This document shows, one piece after another, positions 1-9,150 of a DNA stretch of 64,000 bases. The stretch's first letter is position 1. Every line of letters begins with the position of its first letter. The position numbers and the translations under genes are program-made. The notes below the pieces were generated by a model. The model saw only the letters and a list, made by a program, of their open reading frames with translations, had not been told where the DNA came from and made no database searches. The stretch is from Kribbella kalugense (GTDB taxonomy: Bacteria > Actinomycetota > Actinomycetes > Propionibacteriales > Kribbellaceae): contig NZ_SODF01000003.1 of NCBI RefSeq assembly GCF_004365875.1, positions 853,763-917,762 of the forward strand, in the 5' to 3' direction.

Positions 1-2243
1 TTGTCGGTCTGGAATCGCGACAGCGGGGCCACGTTCACCGGGAAGGCGGCGTACCGCTCGGCGAAGGTCGCGTAGTGCTGCTGCACGAGCAGGGTCGTCG
101 GCACGAGTACGGCGACCTGCTTGCCGTCCTGCACTGCCTTGAAGGCCGCGCGTACGGCGATCTCGGTCTTGCCGTAGCCCACGTCGCCGCAGACGATCCG
201 GTCCATCGGCATGACGCGTTCCATGTCGTGCTTGACGTCGTCGATGGTGGCGAGCTGGTCCGGCGTCTCCACGAACGGGAACGCGTCCTCGAGCTCACGC
301 TGCCACGGGGTGTCCTTGGCGAACGCGTGCCCCTTGGTCGCCTGGCGGGCGGCGTACAGCTTGATCAGCTCGCCGGCGATCTGCCGGACCGCCTTGCGGG
401 CGCGGCCCTTGCGCTTGGCCCAGTCGCCGCCGCCCATCTTGTCCAGCGTCGGCTGCTCGCCGCCGACGTACCGGGTGACCTGGTCGAGCTGGTCGGTCGG
501 CACGTACAGCCGGTCGCCGGGTTGACCGCGTTTGCTCGGCGCGAACTCGATCACGACGTACTCGCGGGTGGCCTTCTGAGCCCCCGTGCCGACGGTCCGC
601 TGCATCATCTCGACGTACCGGCCCACGCCGTGCTGCTCGTGGACGACGTAGTCGCCGGGCTGCAGCTCCAGCGGGTCGATCGTCTTCTTCCGGCGCGACG
701 GCATCCGTTGCTGGGAACGGCGTTCGGCCATCGACCGCTGGCCGGCCAGGTCGTTCTCGGTCAGTACGGCGAACTTGATGCCGTCGGCAATGAACCCGTG
801 TTCCAGCTGACCTTGCGAGATCAGTACGACGCCGGGCTCGGGGATCTCCTCGATCCCGTCGACCACCCGGGCCGGCAGCTCCGCCTCGGAGAACACCTCG
901 GCCAGCCGCTCCGCCGGACCATGTCCTTCCGTGACGCAGACGACCCGCCAGCCGTCCCGGAGCCAAGCACGAATGTCCTCGGCCGCGGCCGCCGTCTCAC
1001 CGCGGTACGGGTCGACCTCGTGGACGGCAAGAATCTTGCTGGTAACCGATCCGGTGTCGGTGTCGATGTCGAACGCGATCCGCTCGCCCATTGAGTCCCG
1101 CAGCTCGGGCACATCGGTCGGGGCTGCGGCGAACGGCGAGAGGCTCCACCAGGCCAGGCCCTTGCCCAGGGCATGCGATCGGACGTCACCCAGCGACATG
1201 TACGCCGCCGCGCCGAGGTCGATCGGGGCCTCGCCGCCACCGGCGGCCGCGGCCCAGGATGCGTCGAGGAACTCCTGGCTGGTCGCGACCAGGTCGTGCG
1301 CACGAGCCCGGACCCGCTCGGGGTCGCTGACGATGACGTGCGCACCGGCCGGCATCAGGTCGACCAGCAGCTCCATCTCGTCGACGAGAACCGGAGCTAG
1401 CGACTCCATCCCCTCGACCGCATGTCCCTCGGCGAGCTTCTCGAACAGCTCGGCCAGCTCGGGGTGTTCCTTCGCCAGTACGGCGGCCCGCGCACGGACC
1501 TCGTCGGTCAGCAGCAGCTCCCGGCAGGGCGGCGCCCACAGACCGTGCTCGGCGATGTCCAGCGAGCGCTGATCGGCAACCGCGAAGTACCGGATCTCTT
1601 CTACGTCGTCGCCGAAGAAGTCGACCCGCAGCGGGTGCTCCTCGGTCGGCGGGAAGACGTCGATGATGCCGCCGCGGACCGCGAACTCACCGCGCCGCTC
1701 GACCAGGTCCACCCGGTGGTACGCCGCTGCCGCGAGCCGCTCGACGACGTCCTCGAGCTCGACCGAGTCACCGACGTGCAGCTGCACCGGCTTGAGGTCG
1801 GCCAGGCCGGCGACCTGCGGCTGGAGCACGGACCGCACCGGGGCGACCAGGATCCTGATCGGACCGGTCGTCTCGTCGGACGGATCCGGATGCGCGAGGC
1901 GTCGCAGTACCGCAAGCCGGCGGCCGACCGTGTCGGACCGGGGCGACAGGCGCTCGTGCGGGAGGGTCTCCCAGGCGGGGTAGTAGGCGACGGTGCCGGG
2001 CTCTTCGACCAGGCACTGCAGCGCCTCGGTGAGCTCCTCGGCCTCGCGGAAGGTGGCGGTGACCGCGAGGACCGGGCGGCCGGCGCCGTTCTGGGCCGCG
2101 GCGATCGCGGCGAGCAGGACCGGGCGCACCGGCGTCGGCGCGCTCAGGTCGAGGGTCGTGACGCCGTCGCTCCGGGCGTCACGAACGGCCTCGGACACCA
2201 CCGGATCGGTGATCAGGGTGTCGACCAGACCGCTCAGTTTCAC
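1..2243 (-). CDS. mfd: Transcription-repair coupling factor Mfd, C-terminal part cut off by the window edge
   Basis: Mfd is a cytoplasmic ATP-dependent DNA translocase that displaces RNA polymerase stalled at lesions and recruits UvrA. The GTG start at 2243 overlaps the pth stop by four bases (GTGA). About 747 residues of an expected ~1180 are present: the N-terminal UvrB-like module, the RNA-polymerase-interacting domain near residues 525-580 (motif DYVVHEQHGVGRY), and the start of the translocase with Walker A GDVGYGKT near residue 688 followed by VPTTLLVQQH. The remaining helicase motifs and the TRCF domain lie left of base 1. Coupling to pth matches actinobacterial synteny. Only the edge truncation makes it incomplete. 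Confidence 0.96.
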   Translation of the reverse strand, partial: MKLSGLVDTLITDPVVSEAVRDARSDGVTTLDLSAPTPVRPVLLAAIAAAQNGAGRPVLAVTATFREAEELTEALQCLVEEPGTVAYYPAWETLPHERLSPRSDTVGRRLAVLRRLAHPDPSDETTGPIRILVAPVRSVLQPQVAGLADLKPVQLHVGDSVELEDVVERLAAAAYHRVDLVERRGEFAVRGGIIDVFPPTEEHPLRVDFFGDDVEEIRYFAVADQRSLDIAEHGLWAPPCRELLLTDEVRARAAVLAKEHPELAELFEKLAEGHAVEGMESLAPVLVDEMELLVDLMPAGAHVIVSDPERVRARAHDLVATSQEFLDASWAAAAGGGEAPIDLGAAAYMSLGDVRSHALGKGLAWWSLSPFAAAPTDVPELRDSMGERIAFDIDTDTGSVTSKILAVHEVDPYRGETAAAAEDIRAWLRDGWRVVCVTEGHGPAERLAEVFSEAELPARVVDGIEEIPEPGVVLISQGQLEHGFIADGIKFAVLTENDLAGQRSMAERRSQQRMPSRRKKTIDPLELQPGDYVVHEQHGVGRYVEMMQRTVGTGAQKATREYVVIEFAPSKRGQPGDRLYVPTDQLDQVTRYVGGEQPTLDKMGGGDWAKRKGRARKAVRQIAGELIKLYAARQATKGHAFAKDTPWQRELEDAFPFVETPDQLATIDDVKHDMERVMPMDRIVCGDVGYGKTEIAVRAAFKAVQDGKQVAVLVPTTLLVQQHYATFAERYAAFPVNVAPLSRFQTD

Positions 2244-2815
2244 GAGTTGTACTTCCCTTGGGTGGCGTCTAGGCCGTCGGTGAGCAGGCACTCCACGGCA
2301 TCCGCGGTTCGGTCCACGGCGAACGGGAGGTCCTTGCGTTCGGTGGGGGAGAACTCGTTGAGGACGAAGTCGGCGGGGGCCTGCCGGCCCGGCGGACGAC
2401 CCACACCGAACCGGATTCGATAGTACTCACCGGTGCCAAGCGATTTCCGCAGCGACTTGAGCCCGTTGTGGCCGTTGTCCCCGCCGCCGAACTTGCACCG
2501 CAGTACGCCGAAGTCGATGTCCAGCTCGTCGTGCACGACGACCAGGTTGGCCGGGTCGAGCTTGAAGAACTTCAGCAGCCCGGAGACCGGTCCCCCGGAC
2601 TCGTTCATGTACGCGCGGGGCTTGGCCAGCACCGTCCGCAGGCCGCTGACCCGGGTCTCGATCACCTCGGCCTTGACCTGCTTGCTCTGCTTCCACTTGC
2701 CGCCGGTCCGGGCGGCCAGCTCGTCGGCGACGAGGTGACCGATGTTGTGCCGGGTGCGGGCATACGAAGGGCCGGGATTCCCCAGCCCGACGACCAACCA
2801 CACGTCGTCCGCCAC
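2240..2815 (-). CDS. pth: Peptidyl-tRNA hydrolase
   Basis: Pth hydrolyses the ester bond of peptidyl-tRNAs released from the ribosome, recycling tRNA in the cytoplasm. The 191-residue length is normal for the family. Signature elements are visible: VGLGNPG near residue 8, TRHNIG with the catalytic His near residue 22, YMNESGG, VVHDELD with the conserved Asp, and GHNGLKSL. It sits 40 bp downstream of rplY and overlaps mfd by four bases, so the three genes are probably one transcription unit. The rplY-pth pair is conserved across Actinobacteria. Confidence 0.97.
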   Translation of the reverse strand: MADDVWLVVGLGNPGPSYARTRHNIGHLVADELAARTGGKWKQSKQVKAEVIETRVSGLRTVLAKPRAYMNESGGPVSGLLKFFKLDPANLVVVHDELDIDFGVLRCKFGGGDNGHNGLKSLRKSLGTGEYYRIRFGVGRPPGRQAPADFVLNEFSPTERKDLPFAVDRTADAVECLLTDGLDATQGKYNS

Positions 2816-2855
2816 GGATCCCGGCCCTCCCGAAGATAGGTGCTGCGGCAGCAGA

Positions 2856-3497
2856 TTACTCGGCTGCGGCGGCCACCGGCTCCGCGGCCTCCGGCTCGGC
2901 GCGCTCGATGCCGGCTTCGGCCTCGGCCTCGGCCAGCTCCGCCTCGGCCTGCTCGGCGGTCTGCTGGGCGGTGATGTTCACGATCAGGGTGTCCGGCTCG
3001 ATCGCCAGCGTGGTCCCGGTCGGCAGGGTCAGGTCGGAGGCGTGGATCTGCGCGCCGACCTCGAGGCCCTCGATGGAGACCGTGACGCCGTCCGGAATGT
3101 GGGTCGCCTCGGCCTCGACCAGGATGCTCTGCGCTTCCAGGACGACCAGGGCGTCGCTGACGGCCTCGCCCTCGAGGTGGACCGCGATGTCGACCTGAAC
3201 CTTCTCGCCACGGCGGACGATGACCAGGTCGACGTGCTCGATGAAGCCCTTGATCGGGTCGCGCTGGACCTGCTTCGGCAGCGCCAGGTGGGACTCGCCA
3301 CCCTCGACCTCGATCATCAGCAGGGCGTTGGCGGTCTTCAGGGCCAGCATGGTGTCGTGACCGGGCAGCGTGATGTGCACCGGGTCACTGCCGTGGCCGT
3401 AGAGGACGGCGGGAACCTTGTTGTCCCGGCGGATTCGGCGGGCAGCCCCCTTGCCGAACTCCGTACGCGATTCGGCTTGGATCTTGACCTCGGCCAC
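2856..3497 (-). CDS. rplY: 50S ribosomal protein L25 / general stress protein Ctc
   Basis: This is the long CTC-type L25, which binds 5S rRNA in the large ribosomal subunit. The protein has 213 residues: the L25 beta-barrel occupies about residues 1-95 (start MAEVKIQAESRTEFGKGAAR), then the C-terminal TL5/CTC domain to about residue 190, then an Ala/Glu-rich acidic tail typical of actinobacterial copies. The ATG at 3497 is preceded by an AGGAG-type site (gaggagttcat on the minus strand). It is the first gene of the rplY-pth-mfd group. Confidence 0.96.
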   Translation of the reverse strand: MAEVKIQAESRTEFGKGAARRIRRDNKVPAVLYGHGSDPVHITLPGHDTMLALKTANALLMIEVEGGESHLALPKQVQRDPIKGFIEHVDLVIVRRGEKVQVDIAVHLEGEAVSDALVVLEAQSILVEAEATHIPDGVTVSIEGLEVGAQIHASDLTLPTGTTLAIEPDTLIVNITAQQTAEQAEAELAEAEAEAGIERAEPEAAEPVAAAAE

Positions 3498-3753
3498 GAG
3501 ATGAACTCCTCAAAAGCGTTGCGGTGATCAGTTGTCTGGTTAGAACTCGGCTGCGGCCTCAGCGGGCGCCTGCTGACCCCGAGAAGGCGTCAGGCAACGA
3601 ACCACCGCGTCGATCACGGAGCCGCGCCCAACAGTTCACGGGGGGCGTCCCTCGCCGAGGCAACCAAAACAGTCTACCCACCACCCCGGCCAGACGAGAA
3701 ATCCGTACCTCAGGGGTGCTTGGACCGGCCCTCACCTTCGGTACGTTGCTCTC
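3498..3753. other. Intergenic region between divergent rplY and a membrane-protein gene
   Basis: About 256 bp with no convincing reading frame, tRNA or strong hairpin. It must hold the promoter of the rplY-pth-mfd unit (minus) and the upstream region of the gene starting at 3754 (plus). I could not pick a reliable -35/-10 pair. Confidence 0.5.
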
Positions 3754-4425
3754 GTGTTCGCTCCGTTCGCCGTGGTCAGTCTGCTCATTCCGCTGGTGAT
3801 GCTCGCGGGCGTGGCCTGGCTGGTGGTCTGGACCACACGGCGCCGCCGGGCGGCCGCACTCGAGCGTGCGGCGCAGGTCGCGGCGGTCGGGTGGGCCTTG
3901 GTCCCGCCGAACCCGTGGCTCCTGCAGGTCGCGGGAAACCTCTTCCCGGCGAGCGGCGATCCCGGCATGACGTACGCCGGCGAGTTCCGCGGACGCGGAC
4001 TGTGCGTCTTCGACTACACGTACGTCACGAACAACGGCAAGTCTCAGCAGCGGCACACCGTGCACGTGGTCGCCTTGAGCCTGCCGGTCTCGTTGCCACC
4101 GTTCACGCTGATGCACGAGTCGGGCCTGCGGCGGGTCTTCATGGGACGCGACCTCGAGCTGGAGAACCAGCAGTTCAACGACCGGTTCCGGATCGAGTGC
4201 CACGACGACCGGTACGCGTCGGCCGTCATGCATCCCCGGATGATGGAGTGCGTGCAGCACAACCCGGGACTGGAGTGGCAGATCGCAGGCAATGCGCTGG
4301 TCAGCTGGGGTCGCGGCAGCTTCGCCGTACCCGATGTCCTGGCGCGGTCGGAGGCGATGAGCCAGCTGATCGACCTCATCCCGCCGTTCGTGCTGCGTGA
4401 CTACGGGCAGCCGACGTTCAGGTGA
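3754..4425 (+). CDS. Hypothetical protein with one N-terminal membrane anchor
   Basis: Function not recognised. The 223-residue product starts with GTG and has one hydrophobic segment at about residues 5-27, followed by a basic TRRRR stretch that predicts an N-out, C-in anchor. The rest is a soluble cytoplasmic domain rich in beta-strand and aromatic residues, with FDYTYVTNNGKSQQRH near residue 90. Proteins of this layout are common in actinomycetes as uncharacterised genes and somewhat resemble DUF3137-like proteins. Its 3' end overlaps the convergent gene at 4418 by eight bases. Confidence 0.75.
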   Translation: MFAPFAVVSLLIPLVMLAGVAWLVVWTTRRRRAAALERAAQVAAVGWALVPPNPWLLQVAGNLFPASGDPGMTYAGEFRGRGLCVFDYTYVTNNGKSQQRHTVHVVALSLPVSLPPFTLMHESGLRRVFMGRDLELENQQFNDRFRIECHDDRYASAVMHPRMMECVQHNPGLEWQIAGNALVSWGRGSFAVPDVLARSEAMSQLIDLIPPFVLRDYGQPTFR

Positions 4426-5179
4426 GCTTGGTCCAGACCTGACGGAGGGCGCGGGCAGCGTCGCCTTCGAGACCGGCGTCGTCCAGGGTCTCGGCGAGCT
4501 CGTCGAACTCCGGGCCCCAGCGCCAGGCGACGCTGCGGAGCTGCTCCGGCAGGGCCGGGTCCTTCAGCGAACCGGCGTCCGCGCGAATCTGCTGCGCTGT
4601 GAGTGCATCGGTGACGCCGTGCTTCTCCGCCAGCTGGAACGCGAGCACGGCCAGCGCCGCCTTGCCCTTGTTGTAGAGCGCGTACGACGACTTGGCCGCG
4701 CTGGCCGCGCCCGGTTCGGAGCCGACCACCATCGGCGTGACCGCCGTACCGGCCCACAACGCCGCGACCTGCTCAGCCGCCGTACCGGACAGCATCAGAT
4801 GCGTCGGACTCGGCCCACCAGTCGGAGGCGGACCGACCACACCGGCGTCGACGAACGTCGCATCCGGTACTGCGGACTGAGCCTCACGCAACGACATCGG
4901 CGACAACGGGTTGGCCTCGATGTAGATCCCTCCGAAGCCCTCGCGCCCGACCTGCCTGGCGATCTCGACAGCACCTTGCGGAGCACAAGAACACAGCACC
5001 GCCTCGGCCCCGCCGACCGCTTCGGCAAACGACGTACCAATCAACCCAGCCTCGTCAGCACGCGCCTTCGACGCCTCGCTCCGGCCCTCCGGAACCCACT
5101 GCACTTCGTGGCCCGCAGCAACCAATTGCGCAGCCAACTTCGAGCCCATCGCTCCCGGGTGGAAGACGGCGACCCGCAT
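4418..5179 (-). CDS. 6-phosphogluconate/3-hydroxyisobutyrate dehydrogenase-like NAD(P) oxidoreductase
   Basis: The 253-residue cytoplasmic protein begins with a Rossmann dinucleotide motif (VAVFHPGAMGSKLAAQL, i.e. GxMGxxxA), as in the beta-hydroxyacid dehydrogenase family, and ends in an all-helical half like the DUF1932 domain. The substrate cannot be told from sequence. Conserved family features after the Rossmann half are recognisable (VDAGVVGPPP; K in AAKSSYALYNKGKAAL at the position of the usual catalytic lysine). The start lies one base from the prs stop, so it is probably cotranscribed with prs. Confidence 0.82.
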   Translation of the reverse strand: MRVAVFHPGAMGSKLAAQLVAAGHEVQWVPEGRSEASKARADEAGLIGTSFAEAVGGAEAVLCSCAPQGAVEIARQVGREGFGGIYIEANPLSPMSLREAQSAVPDATFVDAGVVGPPPTGGPSPTHLMLSGTAAEQVAALWAGTAVTPMVVGSEPGAASAAKSSYALYNKGKAALAVLAFQLAEKHGVTDALTAQQIRADAGSLKDPALPEQLRSVAWRWGPEFDELAETLDDAGLEGDAARALRQVWTKLT

Positions 5180-5180
5180 G

Positions 5181-6161
5181 TCAGGCGCGGCCGTCGAACA
5201 GGCTCGTGACCGAGCCGTCCTCGAAGACCTCGCGGATGGCTCGGCTGATCAGTGGAGCGATCGACAGCTCGGTGAGCTTGTCGAAGCGGCGGTCCTCCGC
5301 GATCGGCAGCGTGTTGGTGACGATCACCTCGCTGGCCTGGCAGTTCTTCAGCCGGTCCACCGCCGGACCGGACAGGATCGCGTGCGTCGCGGCGATCACC
5401 ACCCCGGCGGCACCCTCGGCGTACAGCGCGTCGGCCGCCTTCGTGATCGTGCCGGCGGTGTCGATCATGTCGTCGACCAGGATGCAGACCCGGCCCTTGA
5501 CCTCACCGACGACCCGGTTCGCGATCGTCTCGTTCGGCCGGTCGATGTCGCGGGACTTGTGGATGAACGCCAGCGGCGCACCGCCCAGCCGGGCCGACCA
5601 CTGCTCGGCCACCTTGATCCGGCCGGCGTCCGGCGAGACCACGGCCAGCTGCTGGTCGCCGTACTTCTGGGCGACGTAGTCACTCAGGATCGGCAGCGCC
5701 ATCAGGTGGTCCACCGGGCCGTCGAAGAAGCCCTGGATCTGCGAGGTGTGCAGGTCGACGCAGATCAGCCGGTTCGCGCCCGCGGTCTTGAACAGGTCGG
5801 CCATCAGCCGGGCCGAGATCGGTTCCCGGCCCCGGTGCTTCTTGTCCTGCCGCGCGTACCCGTAGAACGGGAGGACGACGGTGATCCGCTTCGCCGACGC
5901 CCGCTTCAGCGCGTCGACCATGATCAGCTGCTCCATGATCCACTCGTTGATCGGCGAGGTGTGGCTCTGGATCACGAACGCGTCGCTGCCCCGGACCGAC
6001 TCGTCGAACCGGACGTAGATCTCGCCGTTGGCGAAGTCGTACGCCTGCGTCGGGACCAGGCCGATGCCGAGCTCCGAGGCGACCTCCGCGGCCAGCTCGG
6101 GGTGGGCCCGGCCGGAGAACACCATCAGTTTCTTCTCGGTGGTTTGCTTCATCCCGCTCAT
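5181..6161 (-). CDS. prs: Ribose-phosphate pyrophosphokinase (PRPP synthetase)
   Basis: Transfers pyrophosphate from ATP to ribose-5-phosphate to make PRPP for purine, pyrimidine, His, Trp and NAD synthesis. The 326 residues match the class I family. Visible signatures are SGRAHPELA at the N-terminus, the ATP loop PYYGYARQDKK-like segment (FYGYARQDKKHRGREPISARL), the DLHTSQIQGFF motif, and the PRPP loop VLVDDMIDTAGTI. A second possible start, Met4 (MKQTTEKK), gives a protein closer to other actinobacterial copies. It follows glmU on the same strand with a 29-bp gap, the usual glmU-prs arrangement. Confidence 0.97.
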   Translation of the reverse strand: MSGMKQTTEKKLMVFSGRAHPELAAEVASELGIGLVPTQAYDFANGEIYVRFDESVRGSDAFVIQSHTSPINEWIMEQLIMVDALKRASAKRITVVLPFYGYARQDKKHRGREPISARLMADLFKTAGANRLICVDLHTSQIQGFFDGPVDHLMALPILSDYVAQKYGDQQLAVVSPDAGRIKVAEQWSARLGGAPLAFIHKSRDIDRPNETIANRVVGEVKGRVCILVDDMIDTAGTITKAADALYAEGAAGVVIAATHAILSGPAVDRLKNCQASEVIVTNTLPIAEDRRFDKLTELSIAPLISRAIREVFEDGSVTSLFDGRA

Positions 6162-6190
6162 GGCCCGCGCCTCCCGTTGTGTTTCTCTGC

Positions 6191-7648
6191 TCAGGACTGC
6201 TGGTCGTCCGACGCCGCTTCGGCCGCCAGCGCCGCCTCGGCCGCCTGAGCGGTCTTGGTGCCGGGCCGCTTGCGGGCGACCCAGCCCTTGATGTTGCGCT
6301 GCCGGCCGCGTGCGACCGCGATCTCGCCCGGGCCGACGTCCTCGGTGAGCGCCGTACCGGCGGCCAGGTAGGCGCCGTCCGCGATCGTCCGCGGGGCGAC
6401 GATCACCGAGTTGCTGCCGATGAACGAGTGCTTGCCGACGTGGGTCGGGTGCTTCGCGACGCCGTCGTAGTTCGCGAAGATCGTGCCGGCGCCGATGTTC
6501 GCGCCGTCGCCGATCGTCGCGTCCCCGGCGTACGTGAGGTGCGGCACCTTGGCGCCATCGCCGATGGTGGAGTTCTTGGTCTCGACGAAGGTGCCGATCT
6601 TGCCCTTCACACCCAGCTTGGTGCCGGGGCGGAGGTACGCGAACGGGCCGACATTGGCGCCGTCGCCGATCACCGCGAGCGAGCCGTGGGTCCGGATGAT
6701 GGTGGCGTTCTCGCCGATCTCCACGTCGGTCAGCGTGGTGTCCGGGCCGATCGTCGTACCGCTGCCGACCGTGGTGGCGCCGTGCAGCTGGATGTTCGGC
6801 AGCAGGGTGACGTCGCGGGCCAGGTCCACCGTGGAGTCGACCCAGGTGGTGTTCGGGTCGACGATCGTGACGCCCTCGAGCATGTGCTTGGCGAGGGTAC
6901 GGCGGTTCAGCTCCGCGCCGAGCGTTGCCAGCTGGACGCGGTTGTTGACGCCCTCGGTCTGCATCGCGTCGTCGGTCACGTGCGCGCCGACCCGCTTGCC
7001 GTCGTTGCGGGCGATCGAGATCACGTCCGTCAGGTACAGCTCGCCCTGCGCGTTGTCGGTGGTGATGCGGGTGAGGCCGTCACGCAACGTGACCGAATCG
7101 AAGACGTAGATGCCGGCGTTGATCACCTGGATCTCACGCTGCTCCGCGGTGGCGTCCTTGTGCTCGACGATCGCGGCGACCACGCCGTCCTCGCTCTGGA
7201 CGATCCGCCCGTACCCGGTCGGGTCGGGGACCCGCGCGGTCAGGACGGTGACCGCGTTGCCCTGCTTGTCGTGGTCGGCGATCAGGTCGTGCAGCGTCTC
7301 CGCCTCGAGCAGCGGGACGTCACCCGAAGTGACGATCACCGAGCCCTCGAAGTCGTCCGGTACAGCGCTGAGCCCGGAGCGGACCGCGTCACCGGTGCCC
7401 AGCTGCTGCTCCTGGACGGCGGTCCTGACGTCAGGATCGACGTCCTTCAGGTGCGCCTCGACCAGCTCGCGGCCGCTGCCGACCACGACCACCAGGTGTT
7501 CGGGGGCGAGTGCCCGGGCGGCGACCACGGCGTGCCCGACGAGGCTGCGCCCGCCGATCTCGTGCAGCACTTTCGGGATCGCCGATTTCATCCGGGTTCC
7601 GAGACCGGCGGCCATGATGACGACCGCCGCGGGGCGATGGGAAGTCAC
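6191..7648 (-). CDS. glmU: Bifunctional GlmU: N-acetylglucosamine-1-phosphate uridyltransferase / glucosamine-1-phosphate acetyltransferase
   Basis: Catalyses the last two steps to UDP-GlcNAc, the peptidoglycan precursor. The N-terminal nucleotidyltransferase begins AAVVIMAAGLGTRMKS and contains the QLGTGDAV motif. The C-terminal left-handed beta-helix shows hexapeptide repeats (IGDGANIGAGTIFAN, VGKHSFIGSNSVIVAP) and the acetyltransferase residues in that region. I chose GTG at 7648 (about 485 residues) because a GGAG site lies eight bases upstream and the protein then starts right at the nucleotidyltransferase fold. An in-frame TTG at 7675 would add nine residues. The C-terminus carries an Ala/Glu-rich tail. 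Confidence 0.96.
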   Translation of the reverse strand: MTSHRPAAVVIMAAGLGTRMKSAIPKVLHEIGGRSLVGHAVVAARALAPEHLVVVVGSGRELVEAHLKDVDPDVRTAVQEQQLGTGDAVRSGLSAVPDDFEGSVIVTSGDVPLLEAETLHDLIADHDKQGNAVTVLTARVPDPTGYGRIVQSEDGVVAAIVEHKDATAEQREIQVINAGIYVFDSVTLRDGLTRITTDNAQGELYLTDVISIARNDGKRVGAHVTDDAMQTEGVNNRVQLATLGAELNRRTLAKHMLEGVTIVDPNTTWVDSTVDLARDVTLLPNIQLHGATTVGSGTTIGPDTTLTDVEIGENATIIRTHGSLAVIGDGANVGPFAYLRPGTKLGVKGKIGTFVETKNSTIGDGAKVPHLTYAGDATIGDGANIGAGTIFANYDGVAKHPTHVGKHSFIGSNSVIVAPRTIADGAYLAAGTALTEDVGPGEIAVARGRQRNIKGWVARKRPGTKTAQAAEAALAAEAASDDQQS

Positions 7649-7838
7649 GCGGTCTTCTCCTCGAGTTCCCTGCAAGTTTCTTCAACAAGTATCAGCATGG
7701 GCACTCGAACCAGTGCCCGCGCAAGCCTACTTGCTCACCATCCGAACCCCCACACGGCCTCCACCCTCACCCTCCGCCACCCCCACCACCCTCCGTGACG
7801 AGATACCGGCGCGCGGCACGGCGAACCGGATCGTTTGA

Positions 7839-7913
7839 GGGATTGACCCCTGGGATTGCCGGTTGCCTGCCTGGACGCGAGGTGCCAACCGGCCAGCTGA
7901 GGGGTCAACCCCT
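7839..7913 (-). terminator. Long hairpin downstream of the secreted-protein gene
   Basis: Arms at 7839-7851 and 7901-7913 pair over 13 positions with one mismatch (core ttgacccct / aggggtcaa). A nested second stem pairs gccggttg (7858-7865) with caaccggc (7886-7893). It starts eight bases beyond the stop of the gene at 7922-9058, as expected of a factor-independent terminator, but no U-tract follows. About 190 bp between here and glmU hold nothing else I can identify apart from C-rich sequence. Confidence 0.55.
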
Positions 7914-7921
7914 GAGACGCG

Positions 7922-9058
7922 CTAGCGGGAGTAGGCGGCTAGGGCGGTGAAGGGGTCTTGGGGGGAGGCTGCGGACATGCCGACTGTCCAAAGTCGGTCG
8001 GGGGCGGCTGTGACGGCGGTGAGGGTGCCGGTGGCGGCGGTTGGGGCGGGGGCGGCTACGAACTTGGTGCCGCTCAGTTGGAGGACGTACGGCTTGGCGA
8101 TCTGGTCGGAGCCCTCGAAGCGTTCACCGACGGCGATCGGGGTGTTGTTCCGCAGTACGACGTCGTACAACTGCGCCATGCCCGCCGGGACGGGGACCTG
8201 CGCCCACTTGGTGCCGTTGTAGTGCAGGGCGAGGGGGGCGATTCCGGACTTGTACTGGACGCCGACGAGCCAGATGTTCTTCGGGCCGGCGGCTGCCATG
8301 GCGGTGGGGATCTCAGAGCCGTCGACCGGTACGTCGCTCACCAAGGTCCAGGTCTTGCCGTCGAAGTGGGCGAGGCCGGCGTTGAGTCCGAGCCAGGCGT
8401 TCGTCGCGGACAGGACGGTCAGGACGTTGCCGTTGATCGACTGCTCGAGACCGCTGTTGAGCGCTTGCCATTTGCCGGCGGTGTAGCGGTAGACGACGGC
8501 GCGCTCGGCGCCACCGACGTTCGCCCACCCGGTGATCCAGGCCGAGCCGTCCGGCGCGATGACGACGTCGTCGAAGGACCCGGTTGGTACGGCGGGTGGC
8601 TTGACGACCTGCCACTTCGTGCCGTTCCAGTGCATGGCCAGCGGTTTGGTCTGATTCGGGTCCGTCCGGTCTTCGCCGACTGCCCAGACGTTCTTCGCCG
8701 TACCCACCGCGACGCTCTCCAAGGTCGCGTTGGTCGTCACCGGCTGCGCGATCGCCTTCCAGGTCTTCCCGTCCCACCGCATCGCCAACGGCCGCTGTAC
8801 GGCGAAGTCGTCGACCTGATCGCCGCCGACCGCCCACGTTCCGCCCGCGCCGGTCGCCACGTCATTGAACGTCGCCGGCTGCCGATGGGTCGGAGTATTT
8901 GCCCACTGCAACGATCCCTGCTGCGCAGCCGTCCCGTCGACCCCATTGACTGCTACCTGGTGTGCCGCATCGGCCGGTCGCGCTGCTGCGGGCCCTGCCG
9001 CCAAAGCGGTCGCGAGGACCCCCGTCACCGCGACCACCATGCTTTTGTTCAGTCTCAC
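7922..9058 (-). CDS. Secreted beta-propeller-like repeat protein of unknown function
   Basis: The 378-residue product has a Sec signal peptide (basic MRLNK, then a hydrophobic run ending in AAGPAAARPA, cleavage near residue 26-32). The mature part has repeated blades containing W-A-V-G and (L/A)xxxWDGKTW-type motifs, for example AMRWDGKTWK, AMHWNGTKWQ, LAHFDGKTWT and ALHYNGTKWA, about 50 residues apart. This spacing suggests a six- or seven-bladed propeller facing the cell exterior, perhaps a binding protein. No catalytic residues are evident. It is a single-gene unit with a hairpin just beyond its stop. Confidence 0.75.
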   Translation of the reverse strand: MRLNKSMVVAVTGVLATALAAGPAAARPADAAHQVAVNGVDGTAAQQGSLQWANTPTHRQPATFNDVATGAGGTWAVGGDQVDDFAVQRPLAMRWDGKTWKAIAQPVTTNATLESVAVGTAKNVWAVGEDRTDPNQTKPLAMHWNGTKWQVVKPPAVPTGSFDDVVIAPDGSAWITGWANVGGAERAVVYRYTAGKWQALNSGLEQSINGNVLTVLSATNAWLGLNAGLAHFDGKTWTLVSDVPVDGSEIPTAMAAAGPKNIWLVGVQYKSGIAPLALHYNGTKWAQVPVPAGMAQLYDVVLRNNTPIAVGERFEGSDQIAKPYVLQLSGTKFVAAPAPTAATGTLTAVTAAPDRLWTVGMSAASPQDPFTALAAYSR

Positions 9059-9150
9059 AACGACTCCTCAATGTCAGCGTCTCCTACACCTCTCCCGACG
9101 CCGCCACCCATCCCCCGCGTTACACCTCAAAATCTGCAACGCTTGGCGCT

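Noticed and set aside
75..1094. Long plus-strand open frame (339 codons) across the left end
   Set aside because: It is antisense to mfd, whose motifs (Walker A, VPTTLLVQQH, DYVVHEQHGVGRY) are unmistakable. Long antisense frames are common in high-GC DNA.
7681..7838. tRNA gene upstream of glmU, as in some Actinobacteria
   Set aside because: No cloverleaf can be formed here. The only tRNA found is tRNA-Gln at 18890-18961.
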